From positions 1 through 30,263 of the IMG/VR virus record IMGVR_UViG_3300043466_000488: a stretch of 30,263 bases of DNA. One strand, given 5' to 3'. Below the pieces are notes generated by a model. That model was not told the origin of the DNA. It did not search any database and worked only from the letters and a program-made list of their open reading frames with translations. The first letter of the stretch is position 1; every line of letters begins with the position of its first letter. The position numbers were made by a program, and so were the translations under genes. The stretch is from a virus. Below, one piece after another: positions 15,415-23,240 of this stretch.

Positions 15415-15832
15415 GGGTGATTTTTATTTCACTTACTTCATGTTTGTTCTCGGTCTTTTCTACAAGGTTGTTCAATCTTTGCGTAATGCTCGGGTTATAG
15501 ATACCTGCCATACCTCCACGAATTTGGTCTTGCCTGATTGTTTCCCTTATACGCGAACAGATAAGTGAAAATTCTTCGTATGCTCCATTCAAGTTCTTAA
15601 AATAGTCATGAATTGACCTTGCTATTCCGTTATTATAACACCATATTGAGAATCCTTCAAGTGTCAAAGGTGCTTCCTTTTCTCTTATAACTTGCTTTGC
15701 CATACCTCCTACCCAGTCTTTAACCTTGATAGGATTACTCTTTTCATATTCCACATATTGAAGGAATAATTCAAGCATTATTTCGGGAGTTTCTATGTTG
15801 CGAGGTCTTCCAACCTTGTTTGTCTTTGCCAT
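15404..15832 (-). CDS. terS: Terminase small subunit
   Basis: 142 aa. It starts with a GRPRNIETPEIMLELFLQYVEY DNA-binding-type segment and ends with IRETIRQDQIRGGMAGIYN followed by PSITQRLNNLVEKTE, a motif highly typical of the P22 gp3-like/Terminase_6-type small terminases that recognise the packaging start site. It follows the methyltransferase gene by 1 nt and overlaps terL by 11 nt. Confidence 0.88.
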   Translation of the reverse strand: MAKTNKVGRPRNIETPEIMLELFLQYVEYEKSNPIKVKDWVGGMAKQVIREKEAPLTLEGFSIWCYNNGIARSIHDYFKNLNGAYEEFSLICSRIRETIRQDQIRGGMAGIYNPSITQRLNNLVEKTENKHEVSEIKITRDR

Positions 15833-15833
15833 C

Positions 15834-16505
15834 TTATTTCAATTTTGTAAGTACCCTATTGTGTACTAAGTTAAGTTCGTGCTTCCAATGTTCGGTTTGT
15901 CCTTCCTTTGGTAGGAATTGGTCTACTGCGTTTGATACTGATTGAATCCCTGCGAAGTAACCCCACGGCATTTGGATAGCATTATTACAGTCATCAATGA
16001 CCAGTGTACCGCCTACCTTTAGAATTGGTAGATAGTTCTTTAGGTCAGATATTACCACCTCGTAAGTATGTCCTCCATCAATGTAAAGAACATCGGGAGG
16101 ATTTTGAGAGGCAAGTTTGACTGCATTTGGGTTGGTAGAATCTAATCGGATTAATTCGTAGTCTTCCACAATCTTGAATGTTTTATGCAGTTTAAGTATG
16201 TCTGCTTCGTAATCTGATTCCCAATGCCCATCAGACATATCAAGAGGTGTGATGCCTATTCGCCTAACCTTTTTGCCGTGTCGGTCCGCAAGTATCTTGA
16301 TAAGTCCAAGTATCTGCCCACGAAATACTCCTATCTCCATAAAGGTAAATTCTTTTGGCATCCTTGCGACAATATCATTCCACATCCAAAGAAAACACCT
16401 TTCACCGAACCCGAAAGCGTTTGCTTCTATCCAGTCCCGATACTCTTTCAGTTCTTGGTCAGCGTTGACCTTATCGGTGTACTCCTTAACTATCCATTCC
16501 ATCAT
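15834..16505 (-). CDS. Class I SAM-dependent methyltransferase
   Basis: 223 aa. Motif I is FMEIGVFRGQ (residues ~55-64), and the DVLYIDGGHTYEVVISDL block (~138-155) followed by LKVGGTLVIDD (~162-172) is typical of the Methyltransf_24/CmcI-like group acting on small molecules or sugars. It is not a DNA methyltransferase: no DPPY or PCQ motif is seen. It lies at the end of a run of glycosyltransferase genes and overlaps the previous one by 4 nt, so it probably methylates a glycan or saccharide made by the same set. Confidence 0.75.
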   Translation of the reverse strand: MMEWIVKEYTDKVNADQELKEYRDWIEANAFGFGERCFLWMWNDIVARMPKEFTFMEIGVFRGQILGLIKILADRHGKKVRRIGITPLDMSDGHWESDYEADILKLHKTFKIVEDYELIRLDSTNPNAVKLASQNPPDVLYIDGGHTYEVVISDLKNYLPILKVGGTLVIDDCNNAIQMPWGYFAGIQSVSNAVDQFLPKEGQTEHWKHELNLVHNRVLTKLK

Positions 16506-17125
16506 AGTTGGTAAAATTTAGTCATATCGGTTTTCCCGTTCCCGTGAATGAACATAGGGAAGGTATGTGTTTTATTATTGTACAATCTATTGTACGTTAG
16601 AGTAAAGTCTCCTTCCACCTCAAACGCAACGGATTGAAAGATGTTACAATAATCCAGTCCAATCTTGTTGGGCATTGCAAGGAAGCGGTCCGTGTACCAA
16701 CGTTGGTCATCATCTTCATACTTTGGGGGATTGCTATGGTAGATATCAAGGAAGTCCTTTTTGTTTCCGTAAATCTGCCCACTGTTTAAGAACTTCCATT
16801 CGTGATTAACCACTGGAAACTTGCCCATGTTATGTACATCGGGATAACATCCTTTCTCGGAACTTATAATCAAACCGCTTTGTCCTCTGTGTTTATAATT
16901 AAACTCATCGGGATTAGATATGCAATAATTATCGTAAGCATCAAGGTAGATGAATTCATCCGTGTCGGTTGAGCATAGGTACTCATAAAGTCCTATTATC
17001 TTAGTTCCAAATCCTTTCCACTCCTTTACGATTGAATGATATGCCCACCCGTGTTGTTTTAGGGATTGTTCCAACTTCAACCACCCTGGGTGATTTATAT
17101 TATCAAGTGATACGATTACTTTCAT
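16502..17125 (-). CDS. Glycosyltransferase, PLOD-type GT domain
   Basis: 207 aa. The 'FIYLDAYDNY' segment (D62-D65) and 'KFLNSGQIYG' (LNSG 113-116), 'DDDQ' (138-141) and the C-terminal 'HGNGK' (194-198) are the defining motifs of the procollagen lysyl hydroxylase/glycosyltransferase GT domain, also common in phage and giant virus genomes. The acidic DxxD should bind the metal and nucleotide sugar. It overlaps its neighbours on both sides by 4 nt (ATGA), so it is coupled to the GT2 gene and the methyltransferase. The acceptor is unknown. Confidence 0.75.
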   Translation of the reverse strand: MKVIVSLDNINHPGWLKLEQSLKQHGWAYHSIVKEWKGFGTKIIGLYEYLCSTDTDEFIYLDAYDNYCISNPDEFNYKHRGQSGLIISSEKGCYPDVHNMGKFPVVNHEWKFLNSGQIYGNKKDFLDIYHSNPPKYEDDDQRWYTDRFLAMPNKIGLDYCNIFQSVAFEVEGDFTLTYNRLYNNKTHTFPMFIHGNGKTDMTKFYQL

Positions 17126-17904
17126 TGAAAAGGATTGTAGTATATTGGTCTTGTGCCGTGATAGTATTCATGGGTCATTTTAATAACCTGTTGGGTTACC
17201 TCTGAACTGTGTTTCTCCTTCCACGTTTGGTATTCCGTTTCCCCTTTGTCAATGTGTTCAATCTCAATATGCGGAAGAAACACGTTCCACATTCCTGCAA
17301 CTGTTGACCTATGAGATGCAAGGACATCATCGTAACCATAGAGGTTAGGTTGGCAAAGATACCCTATTTTATCAAGCAAAGCGGATGAATACATTTGACA
17401 AGTTCCGATTATGTGATGGCACTTCTCAACTATAATCCAACGCTGACCTGCAAAGTGTGGTAGCATTATTAATTCGCTTCTCCAATCAGGCAAGGCATGG
17501 TTTGGTTCTTCCCAACAATCTTTACGCTTTAGACCTACAATTCCTATCCTTGCTTCTCTTTGTATTGCATCTGCCATCTCCTTTACCCAATCATTGTAGT
17601 TTATGGTAACATCGTTATCCATCTTGATACAATGCTGACCAATCTTTCTATGCTTCCAAGCGAGGTTAATTGCTTCTGCCGTTCCAATGTTTTGCTCGTT
17701 TGTGATTAGGTTTATGTACCCATCCTCTGCCCATAACTTTAGCACATCCTTTGTCTGTTGGCAAGAGTTATTATCTATAACCCAAAACTCATGGTCGGTA
17801 AAGATATCTTGATTGTATAAGGCATTCAATACCCTTTCGGTTAGTTCTGACCTTTTGTTTTCTATGGTGTCATGCACCGCCATTGCGATTAGTACCTTAT
17901 CCAT
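17122..17904 (-). CDS. Family 2-type glycosyltransferase
   Basis: 260 aa with a GT-A fold pattern: N-terminal 'LIAMAVHDT' strand, 'HEFWVIDNNS' (39-47), 'NIGTAEAINLAW' (72-83) and the DxD motif KMDNDV (D96, D98). The later 'GTCQMYSSALLDKIGYL' and 'GYDDVLASHR' are the usual acceptor-side motifs (ED/DD residue). It probably transfers a sugar to a glycan or to a phage or host surface component. It is separated by 5 nt from the small gene upstream. Confidence 0.8.
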   Translation of the reverse strand: MDKVLIAMAVHDTIENKRSELTERVLNALYNQDIFTDHEFWVIDNNSCQQTKDVLKLWAEDGYINLITNEQNIGTAEAINLAWKHRKIGQHCIKMDNDVTINYNDWVKEMADAIQREARIGIVGLKRKDCWEEPNHALPDWRSELIMLPHFAGQRWIIVEKCHHIIGTCQMYSSALLDKIGYLCQPNLYGYDDVLASHRSTVAGMWNVFLPHIEIEHIDKGETEYQTWKEKHSSEVTQQVIKMTHEYYHGTRPIYYNPFQ

Positions 17905-17909
17905 TGTGT

Positions 17910-18152
17910 TTAGTTAATTAGTTCTGATATGATAATGTTATGGTCGCTCATCAATAGTTCAAATTCATCAAAGACCAACTCAACTGCTTCATATTCACTT
18001 AGTCCTTTCTCCTCTACCAAGTTCATTAACCTTTTTTTAGTATTATAATGAAAGGTGTGGATTGCAGACATCAGTGCTTCAGACTTTACACACCTTAAAT
18101 GTGCAGTCCTTTCATCAATGTCATCAAGGTCAAAGGTTAATGTTGCTTTCAT
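17910..18152 (-). CDS. Small conserved phage protein, unknown function
   Basis: 80 aa, starting MKATLTFDLDDIDERTAHLR. The start 'MKATLtFDLdd.DE..aHlR.VKs' is a recurrent small phage protein whose role I do not know. It is acidic and helical with no membrane segment. It sits between two glycosyltransferase genes, overlapping the upstream one by 4 nt, and in other phages it occurs outside such clusters, so a direct link to glycosylation is doubtful. Confidence 0.65.
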   Translation of the reverse strand: MKATLTFDLDDIDERTAHLRCVKSEALMSAIHTFHYNTKKRLMNLVEEKGLSEYEAVELVFDEFELLMSDHNIIISELIN

Positions 18153-19150
18153 AATGCGTTGAATATTTGTGTTCTTAATTGATTTACCTTGACCAAGTTA
18201 AAGTTTTCTCTGCACCACTCACCATTCGCAATTCCCATCTCTTGCCTATAAATAGCATCTTTGACAACTTTTTTAATATTTGTGAACCAATCGGATTGAT
18301 TGTTTACAGGTATGATATGCTTACAATCAGAATAAGGTTTTACGTTTGATGCTATAACTGGTGCATTCTTAGTCGCTGCCTCTAATACTTTTAGATTGCT
18401 TTTCATTGAGTTGAACTTGGATGCAACCAAAGGAACAAGACAAGCATCTGCTTCATTGTAAAAATTCATGTATTGGTCAACTGGCAACGCTGCACGTATG
18501 TAACCATCAACCTTAAACCCGTGTAGGTAATCGTTAATCATTCTACCCCATACGTTTGCAACATTCTTGTCTTCACTATAACCGCAAAGGATAAATGTTG
18601 ACTTGCTTTTTACCATTGCATCACCTGCCACCCTTTTCATCGGGTTTCTAAGGATTGCAATGTCCTTCTCGTGAGTTACTGAACCAGCGTAAACAAACCT
18701 TACCCTATCGGATTCAGTCTTTACATCAGTGAACTGGTCCTCGCCATAAGGCAAAGCGTTTGGAACTACCACACAGTTTTTATTTAAATAGTACATCTCC
18801 CATGCCAAAAGTTCATTTGAAGATATTACCATATCTGCTGCTCTTATGTGGTCTCTTACCTTTTGAGTTGGATATTTACCATATAGAATATGCCAAGGGT
18901 CAAGATACCAATAGTCATCTATATCAACTACTAACTTGAATCCGTACTTCTCACGCAATCTTAATACCTCATCAACCTCCATACCTGCTATGTACCGATT
19001 GATAAAAAGTATGTCATATCCTTTTTCAAGTTCTTCCTCGGTAAGTACATCGGTCATCATTGCGTAATCCTTTGGCAAGTAGATTAAAGGATTGAATAAC
19101 CTATGGAAAGAGACCCCCGAATTACGCTGACCGACTGTTATGATTTTCAT
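18149..19150 (-). CDS. GT-B type glycosyltransferase (GT1/GT4-like)
   Basis: 333 aa. N-terminal domain with 'GVSFHRLFNPLIYLP' (donor/acceptor loop) and 'LVVDIDDYWYLDPWHILY', then an Rossmann-type C-domain: 'FVYAGSVTHEKDIAIL' (165-185), 'ADACLVPLVASKFNSMKSNLKVLEAA' and 'APVIASN' near residues 245-285, the region that binds the nucleotide sugar in GT-B enzymes. It lacks the classic EX7E but keeps 'K..KvlEA', as many phage members do. First of three glycosyltransferases before the methyltransferase. Confidence 0.75.
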   Translation of the reverse strand: MKIITVGQRNSGVSFHRLFNPLIYLPKDYAMMTDVLTEEELEKGYDILFINRYIAGMEVDEVLRLREKYGFKLVVDIDDYWYLDPWHILYGKYPTQKVRDHIRAADMVISSNELLAWEMYYLNKNCVVVPNALPYGEDQFTDVKTESDRVRFVYAGSVTHEKDIAILRNPMKRVAGDAMVKSKSTFILCGYSEDKNVANVWGRMINDYLHGFKVDGYIRAALPVDQYMNFYNEADACLVPLVASKFNSMKSNLKVLEAATKNAPVIASNVKPYSDCKHIIPVNNQSDWFTNIKKVVKDAIYRQEMGIANGEWCRENFNLVKVNQLRTQIFNAL

Positions 19151-19449
19151 TGCTTATTTTTAAATGGTCTACCTTTTTTCTTTGGCACTTGTACAGGTTC
19201 TTGTACAACTTCCGCATCAAGCAACTTGGATGCTTGGTATGAATCCCAATAGTTGCTCAATCGCTTCATCATGTCGGCAACACAACTGCTGCACCAACTT
19301 GTAAGGATAAACCCAGGGTCAAGATACCTTCTATAAATCTGCTCATAACCTACAAGGATGTGCAAAGGAAGGTTCTTCATAAACCCAATCTTTACGCATT
19401 CAAAGTTGTAGATGTTGTCTTGAATAAACTTTTCATCTTCTTGTGTCAT
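19147..19449 (-). CDS. Small protein with paired cysteines, unknown
   Basis: 100 aa. The 'EQIYRRYLDPGFILTSWCSSCVADMMKRL' segment contains a CxxC pair within a helical region, and the C-terminus is basic (KKKGRPFKN). It resembles small Bacteroidota phage proteins with the pattern 'yr.yldp.y....WC..C'. The basic tail suggests nucleic-acid contact, but nothing more can be said. It overlaps the GT-B gene by 4 nt. Confidence 0.6.
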   Translation of the reverse strand: MTQEDEKFIQDNIYNFECVKIGFMKNLPLHILVGYEQIYRRYLDPGFILTSWCSSCVADMMKRLSNYWDSYQASKLLDAEVVQEPVQVPKKKGRPFKNKQ

Positions 19450-19454
19450 TTTGA

Positions 19455-19706
19455 TTATTTTTTAAAAAATATGTTATTCATTAGGTTTCTAAATAGCGGA
19501 GCAGATACCCCTGCGACAAATGCCACCAAAACGCAATTTAAGACCCATAGAGGCAGGAAGTACAAAGCAATGGCAACATATACGGAAAGGCACATATTGC
19601 AGGAAAATGGTTTAAAGTTAATCTTCCACCTTTCGGGTAGTCTTGCCATATCAATAAAGTAGAAAACGGAGAAAAGGGATGCAATAACAATTTTAAGGAG
19701 TAACAT
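19455..19706 (-). CDS. Small integral membrane protein
   Basis: 83 aa with an N-terminal hydrophobic segment (residues ~2-18) and a second (~45-70). Between them the segment 'ARLPERWKINFKPFSCNMCLS' carries a CxxC pair. The pattern 'P..wk..fkPfsC..CLs' recurs in phage membrane proteins of unknown role. Its start overlaps the sigma-like gene end by 14 nt. Confidence 0.6.
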   Translation of the reverse strand: MLLLKIVIASLFSVFYFIDMARLPERWKINFKPFSCNMCLSVYVAIALYFLPLWVLNCVLVAFVAGVSAPLFRNLMNNIFFKK

Positions 19707-20208
19707 GGTTTTTGATTTTATATTTTAAAAGTGTTTTAGTTTTTTTAATCGTTTTCATCAGTGAACGGTATGGGATTCCAGTATCCCTTGAAAGGGACAT
19801 TATGTTCTGCCCATTCTCGGAATAAAGTCTAAGTATTTCAAGTTCGTACCAATGTAAAATCTTTAAAGAATTATTTAATTTGACAGTTATCTCATCGGTT
19901 TGTATGGTATCGCTTACATCGGGTGCATCGTGTTTCTCGGTCCATTCCGTGAATACCTTGCGGAACTTATTGAAGAAAGTTGACCTATCCGATTTTATCA
20001 TTGATAGCATTGTGCGAACCAAGTAGAACTTTAAAAACCCTCCGTTGTGCATTGACATAAACTTCACCTCATCCATCTCACAAAGTACCATAAACATCTC
20101 TTGCCTCAAATCATCTTGCAACTCAAAAGGTTGCATCTTTTTGATGGCATTGTCTATATCCTTGTCGGTGTATAGACCTGCTATGATATCGTTCTTTGTC
20201 AGACCCAT
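19693..20208 (-). CDS. Sigma-70-like transcription factor
   Basis: 171 aa. Residues ~30-75 ('DDLRQEMFMVLCEMDEVKF', 'LKFYLVRTMLSMIKSD') resemble sigma region 2. Residues ~115-165 ('LHWYELEILRLYSENGQNIMSLSRDTGIPYRSLMKTIK') resemble the region 4 helix-turn-helix of ECF-like sigma factors (bulky hydrophobic 'E..IL.LY', then 'ls..tgip...l...ik'). The gene lies just before the late (glycosylation, packaging and structural) genes and could direct their transcription. It overlaps the nuclease gene by 10 nt. Divergence is high, so a DNA-binding regulator is an alternative. Confidence 0.6.
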   Translation of the reverse strand: MGLTKNDIIAGLYTDKDIDNAIKKMQPFELQDDLRQEMFMVLCEMDEVKFMSMHNGGFLKFYLVRTMLSMIKSDRSTFFNKFRKVFTEWTEKHDAPDVSDTIQTDEITVKLNNSLKILHWYELEILRLYSENGQNIMSLSRDTGIPYRSLMKTIKKTKTLLKYKIKNHVTP

Positions 20209-20504
20209 TCGCTTAGTTCGGGGATGCCTTTGTTATCTGTTGCAAGGTAACACAATGCCCCAGCATTTTTTGCTCTATTGAGAAAAACTATTTGATAATC
20301 ACTAAGTTTATCCGCAATTGTCTTTACCTCGCAATATACCGCCTTACCAGTTGTTTTGCAGAATCCAGTAATATCTGCCACACCACGTTCGCCAATAAAC
20401 TTCCTTCCAGGTACGCTTAAATTATTGTTTCGCCACACATAGTAACCTTTGGATTCCAACTTCATTAATGCAAACTTTGTTATCATTCCTGCGGTTAAGT
20501 GCAT
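20199..20504 (-). CDS. VRR-NUC-type PD-(D/E)XK nuclease
   Basis: 101 aa. The active-site block is 'GERGVADITGF' (D44) followed by 'GKAVYCEVKT' (E59-x-K61) and a Q in the following helix (SDYQIVFLNRAKNAG), the VRR-NUC order. Such stand-alone phage proteins act as structure-specific nucleases, for example Holliday-junction resolvases or flap processors. The first methionine (MHLTAGM) was used; M7 is also possible. Confidence 0.75.
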   Translation of the reverse strand: MHLTAGMITKFALMKLESKGYYVWRNNNLSVPGRKFIGERGVADITGFCKTTGKAVYCEVKTIADKLSDYQIVFLNRAKNAGALCYLATDNKGIPELSEWV

Positions 20505-21328
20505 TATTTTTTATATTGATTTGATAAAATCATTGGAGTAGTATTAACCCATTTTATTGAATGGTGAATCCTTTTATTGTTAGAATTCATCATTGATGCT
20601 TTAACACTTGAAGGTTGCATCATAACCGAATGAAAAGATTTTACATAAGTACCCGTTAAAGCATATTCATCAGTCATTCCTCCATTGTTACTTTGAGTAT
20701 CTTTTTGGTCTAATTGAATATTAGTAAAAGTAAAAAAAACATCACCCCTACTTCCTAAAGTTGTGTAAGTATTTACATCCTCATTGATTGACCCTATGAA
20801 TTGAAATGGTCTATCCGTTGAGCAAAAAAAACTATTCATACACTTCCTTTTTAATTTTATACCACTAAATCCCCCGATATGGTCTCCGCCTTGCGAAAAT
20901 GCAATACTTTTAATATCAACCGATTTATAGAAGTCAAGCATTATATTAAAAACCTTGTCTAAATTTTTAATGATTTTAGCACCAGTTTCATATCTATAAC
21001 CAAAATAATAATAGTCATCATCCATTTGTACAAAGTATTTTATTCCTATTTCTTGTGCAATCTTAAACGATGCGTTCCTTGCGTGTATAATAACCTTTCT
21101 ATTATCAAAGTTGTTTCCCTCATCAATCTCATCCGCCATCAATTTTTTATCAAATATTTTAACATTGTCTATTCCATAGTTTTTTTGATATTTATTGATA
21201 TGTTTATCTTCATTATCTACTATAAAATAAATTGGACCAGTATAACCACATTTCTTCAATGTAGTATAGGTTTTGACATTGTCAGGTCTTCCATGCGTAA
21301 GTATAAATACCGCAAAATTATTCTCCAT
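20504..21328 (-). CDS. Glycosyltransferase, TET-associated (TAGT)-like
   Basis: 274 aa from the ATG at 21328, which overlaps the stop codon of the upstream gene (TATGGAGAATAA). A longer frame up to 21403 is less likely. Motifs are 'FILTHGRPDNVKTYTTLKKCGYTG', 'FIVDNEDK', 'HARNASF' (82-88), a triple acidic QMDDDYYYFGY (D103-D105, metal/sugar binding), 'INEDVNTYTTLGS' and a C-terminal 'IHHSIKWVNTTPMIL'. This is the pattern annotated in phages as TET-associated glycosyltransferase, thought to glucosylate modified cytosines or thymines in DNA. No TET/JBP, hydroxymethylase or thymidylate-synthase homologue is in the window. The family call is from memory of the motif order. Confidence 0.65.
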   Translation of the reverse strand: MENNFAVFILTHGRPDNVKTYTTLKKCGYTGPIYFIVDNEDKHINKYQKNYGIDNVKIFDKKLMADEIDEGNNFDNRKVIIHARNASFKIAQEIGIKYFVQMDDDYYYFGYRYETGAKIIKNLDKVFNIMLDFYKSVDIKSIAFSQGGDHIGGFSGIKLKRKCMNSFFCSTDRPFQFIGSINEDVNTYTTLGSRGDVFFTFTNIQLDQKDTQSNNGGMTDEYALTGTYVKSFHSVMMQPSSVKASMMNSNNKRIHHSIKWVNTTPMILSNQYKK

Positions 21329-21716
21329 ATTCTTCCAAGTATTGTTTTTTAATATCATCGCAAAGTTTAATATATCCATAATCAATAGCATCTTCAAAAT
21401 CAATTATCACAAGACCACTTCGTTCCATTAAATGTTGCATTTCTTTACTACTATGTGCATAATAGTCAGCAATTTTTTCATAGTTAAAAACGTTATGTCT
21501 TCTTGCTGCATCAATCAAAAATATTTTTTCATCATAAGATAAAGAAGATTCATCTATTTCCTTTATTAACCTATGTGTTTTTGATTTATCGCATAGTTCA
21601 ATAATATGAGGTTTTGCATTTTTAGGTTCATAAATTGGAGATTCAATTTTTACAGAATATTTTTGCTCATCTTTTTTTGGTGCAAATTCTTGACCAAACA
21701 TATTGATTTGTTTCAT
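21318..21716 (-). CDS. Conserved phage protein next to the TAGT-like gene
   Basis: 132 aa. The block 'KTHRLIKEIDESSLSYDEKIFLIDAARRHNVFNYEKIADYYAHSSKEMQHLMERSGLVIIDFEDAI' is a strongly conserved helical domain seen in many unrelated phages near DNA-processing or modification genes. Its function is not known to me. It overlaps the TAGT-like start (11 nt), which suggests coupled expression. Confidence 0.65.
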   Translation of the reverse strand: MKQINMFGQEFAPKKDEQKYSVKIESPIYEPKNAKPHIIELCDKSKTHRLIKEIDESSLSYDEKIFLIDAARRHNVFNYEKIADYYAHSSKEMQHLMERSGLVIIDFEDAIDYGYIKLCDDIKKQYLEEYGE

Positions 21717-22480
21717 TATTTTGATTTTAAAAGTTTATCAAAGTAATCGGCAACCGCCATCCGATAGCACTGATGCTCCATGTAGTCATCATCCTTTAAC
21801 TTGTTTTTTATGTCAATCTTGTCCTGCCTTGAACCTTCAAACATTTTATCGTTCATTGCCTTTAGGACCTTATCGTAGGTGTCCTCAACCTCTACAATAA
21901 TTTTACCTCGCTTGTGCAGGATATGAAAGACATCAATTCCAAAAACAATGCTATCCCAAATGCGAAACTTAGAGTAACAATCAAACGCAGTTTCTATCTT
22001 TTCATCATCGGTAACAAATCTTGGTTGCCACTTGGAATCTTGCTCAACTGGTTTAATCTCATTTAGTTTCTGCATCCCATACCTTGCAAAAGACCTAAGT
22101 AACCTATGCAAGTACAGGACTGAAAAGTTCTGATAGGTTTCCGATTCCATATCAAGTTTTCCCTTACTTGCTAAGTCAAAAGCAAGGGTTAATTCACCGA
22201 CCTTGATGTTTGGGTATTCATCAACGATTGACTTATACATAACCGATAGTTCCTCTTTATTGGGTATCTTATCTCCCTTGATGCCAAGTTTGTGCATACC
22301 CCTTATAAGTTCATCAACGACAAGAGCAATGCTTACTGTGTTTAACTTTTCCGATGTCCTTGCAAGTTTAAAGCGTTCCAAATCCACCGCTTCGGATTCT
22401 GTCAATCTCGGAGAAGTAGTCATGGAGTTCGTTCCGTTTCTCATTATAGATGTCAAAGTTTGACTTAGTGCTTGTTCCAT
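21716..22480 (-). CDS. Protein of unknown function in the replication module
   Basis: 254 aa, starting MEQALSQTLTSIMRNGTNSM; M20 is an alternative start. Its first 37 codons overlap the end of the replication-initiator-like gene. It is mostly helical ('VALVVDELIRGMHKLGIKGDKIPNKEELSVMYKSIVDEYP', 'LYLHRLLRSFARYG') with no P-loop, so it is not a DnaC-type ATPase. The position after the initiator suggests a helicase-loading or replication accessory role, but this is only context. Confidence 0.6.
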   Translation of the reverse strand: MEQALSQTLTSIMRNGTNSMTTSPRLTESEAVDLERFKLARTSEKLNTVSIALVVDELIRGMHKLGIKGDKIPNKEELSVMYKSIVDEYPNIKVGELTLAFDLASKGKLDMESETYQNFSVLYLHRLLRSFARYGMQKLNEIKPVEQDSKWQPRFVTDDEKIETAFDCYSKFRIWDSIVFGIDVFHILHKRGKIIVEVEDTYDKVLKAMNDKMFEGSRQDKIDIKNKLKDDDYMEHQCYRMAVADYFDKLLKSK

Positions 22481-23126
22481 TTTTAGTTTCTTTAAGTTTA
22501 AATAATCCTTTGTAATTGTTTGATATGCTTTGATTTATAACTTTTTTAGCAGTTTCTAAATCACCTCCCGAAAGTTCAACCAAGTTGTTTATGGCAGTTT
22601 GTTCAGTCTTAGCAGACTTAAACTTGTTTCCATGCTCAACCTTTTTATATTCCATCCAACCTTTCCAAACATTTTCCCAATCATCAGAAATAAACTCTAA
22701 TTCTTTTATTTGTATTAAATCTTTCTTTTGTATGGAATTAGTCTTTTGTATAATGGCACTTTCACCGAAGTCGGTAATTTCCGAAGTCGGGTTTTCCCGA
22801 ACTCGGATAGGTTCACTTTCGGCAGGGATGTCATAGACAATATGATTCCAACCTACAAATCTTCCAGTGGTTTGGTCATGCATCTTAATTGACAAGATAT
22901 AACCTTTAGACTGCAACCCCTTAAATGCCCTGTCTATACTCCCAGGTTTATCAGGAAGGTTGTTGTACAGATTCTTTTTGTAAATGACCCAATCCGTTGG
23001 AAGTGATAATAAATAACTCAAAAGACCTTTTTCATCAAGAGACAGAGACTTGGACTTTATCAACTCATTTGGTAAAGTCGTAAACCTTTCGGTTGATTTG
23101 CTCTTTACAATTTGTCCAGTATTCAT
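22368..23126 (-). CDS. Replication-initiator-like protein (winged helix plus DnaD-like C-terminus)
   Basis: 252 aa. The N-terminus 'FTTLPNELIKSKSLSLDEKGLLSYLLSLPTDWVIYKKNL' followed by 'SIDRAFKGLQSKGYILSI' is the RepA/DnaD-type winged-helix domain of plasmid- and phage-type initiators. After a linker, residues ~150-215 ('WENVWKGWMEYKKVEHGNKFKSAKTEQTAI', 'VINQSISNNYKGLF') form the C-terminal 'W..W..yk...' module that ends in 'QSI.NNykGlf', as in DnaD-like C-domains. It is preceded by a consensus promoter (23241-23270) and a structured ~108-nt leader. Confidence 0.7.
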   Translation of the reverse strand: MNTGQIVKSKSTERFTTLPNELIKSKSLSLDEKGLLSYLLSLPTDWVIYKKNLYNNLPDKPGSIDRAFKGLQSKGYILSIKMHDQTTGRFVGWNHIVYDIPAESEPIRVRENPTSEITDFGESAIIQKTNSIQKKDLIQIKELEFISDDWENVWKGWMEYKKVEHGNKFKSAKTEQTAINNLVELSGGDLETAKKVINQSISNNYKGLFKLKETKNGTSTKSNFDIYNEKRNELHDYFSEIDRIRSGGFGTL

Positions 23127-23236
23127 AAAAAAAATACCTTAAAAAGGTTCGGGGGAAACAGGTCAGCTTTCGCAAACCTCCAAACCTTTCTAAGGCATTA
23201 ATAAGTTTATCTTGCACTTGGGTTTCCCTACCAAGT
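23127..23236 (-). promoter_or_regulatory. Structured 5' leader with alternative pairings (candidate attenuator)
   Basis: Read on the minus strand, hairpins are: ACTTGG/CCAAGT (23231-23236 with 23216-23221); a GNRA hairpin closed by GC-GAAA-GC with AGGT/ACCT (23160-23179); and ACCTT-TTT-AAGGT (23136-23148) followed by eight T that run into the ATG. The upstream AAAGGTT (23183-23189) can instead pair with AACCTTT (23143-23149), breaking the last hairpin, and GGGAAAC (23222-23228) can pair with GTTTCCC (23153-23159). Such exclusive pairings are typical of attenuators. The ligand or trigger, if any, is unknown. Confidence 0.5.
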
Positions 23237-23240
23237 ACTC

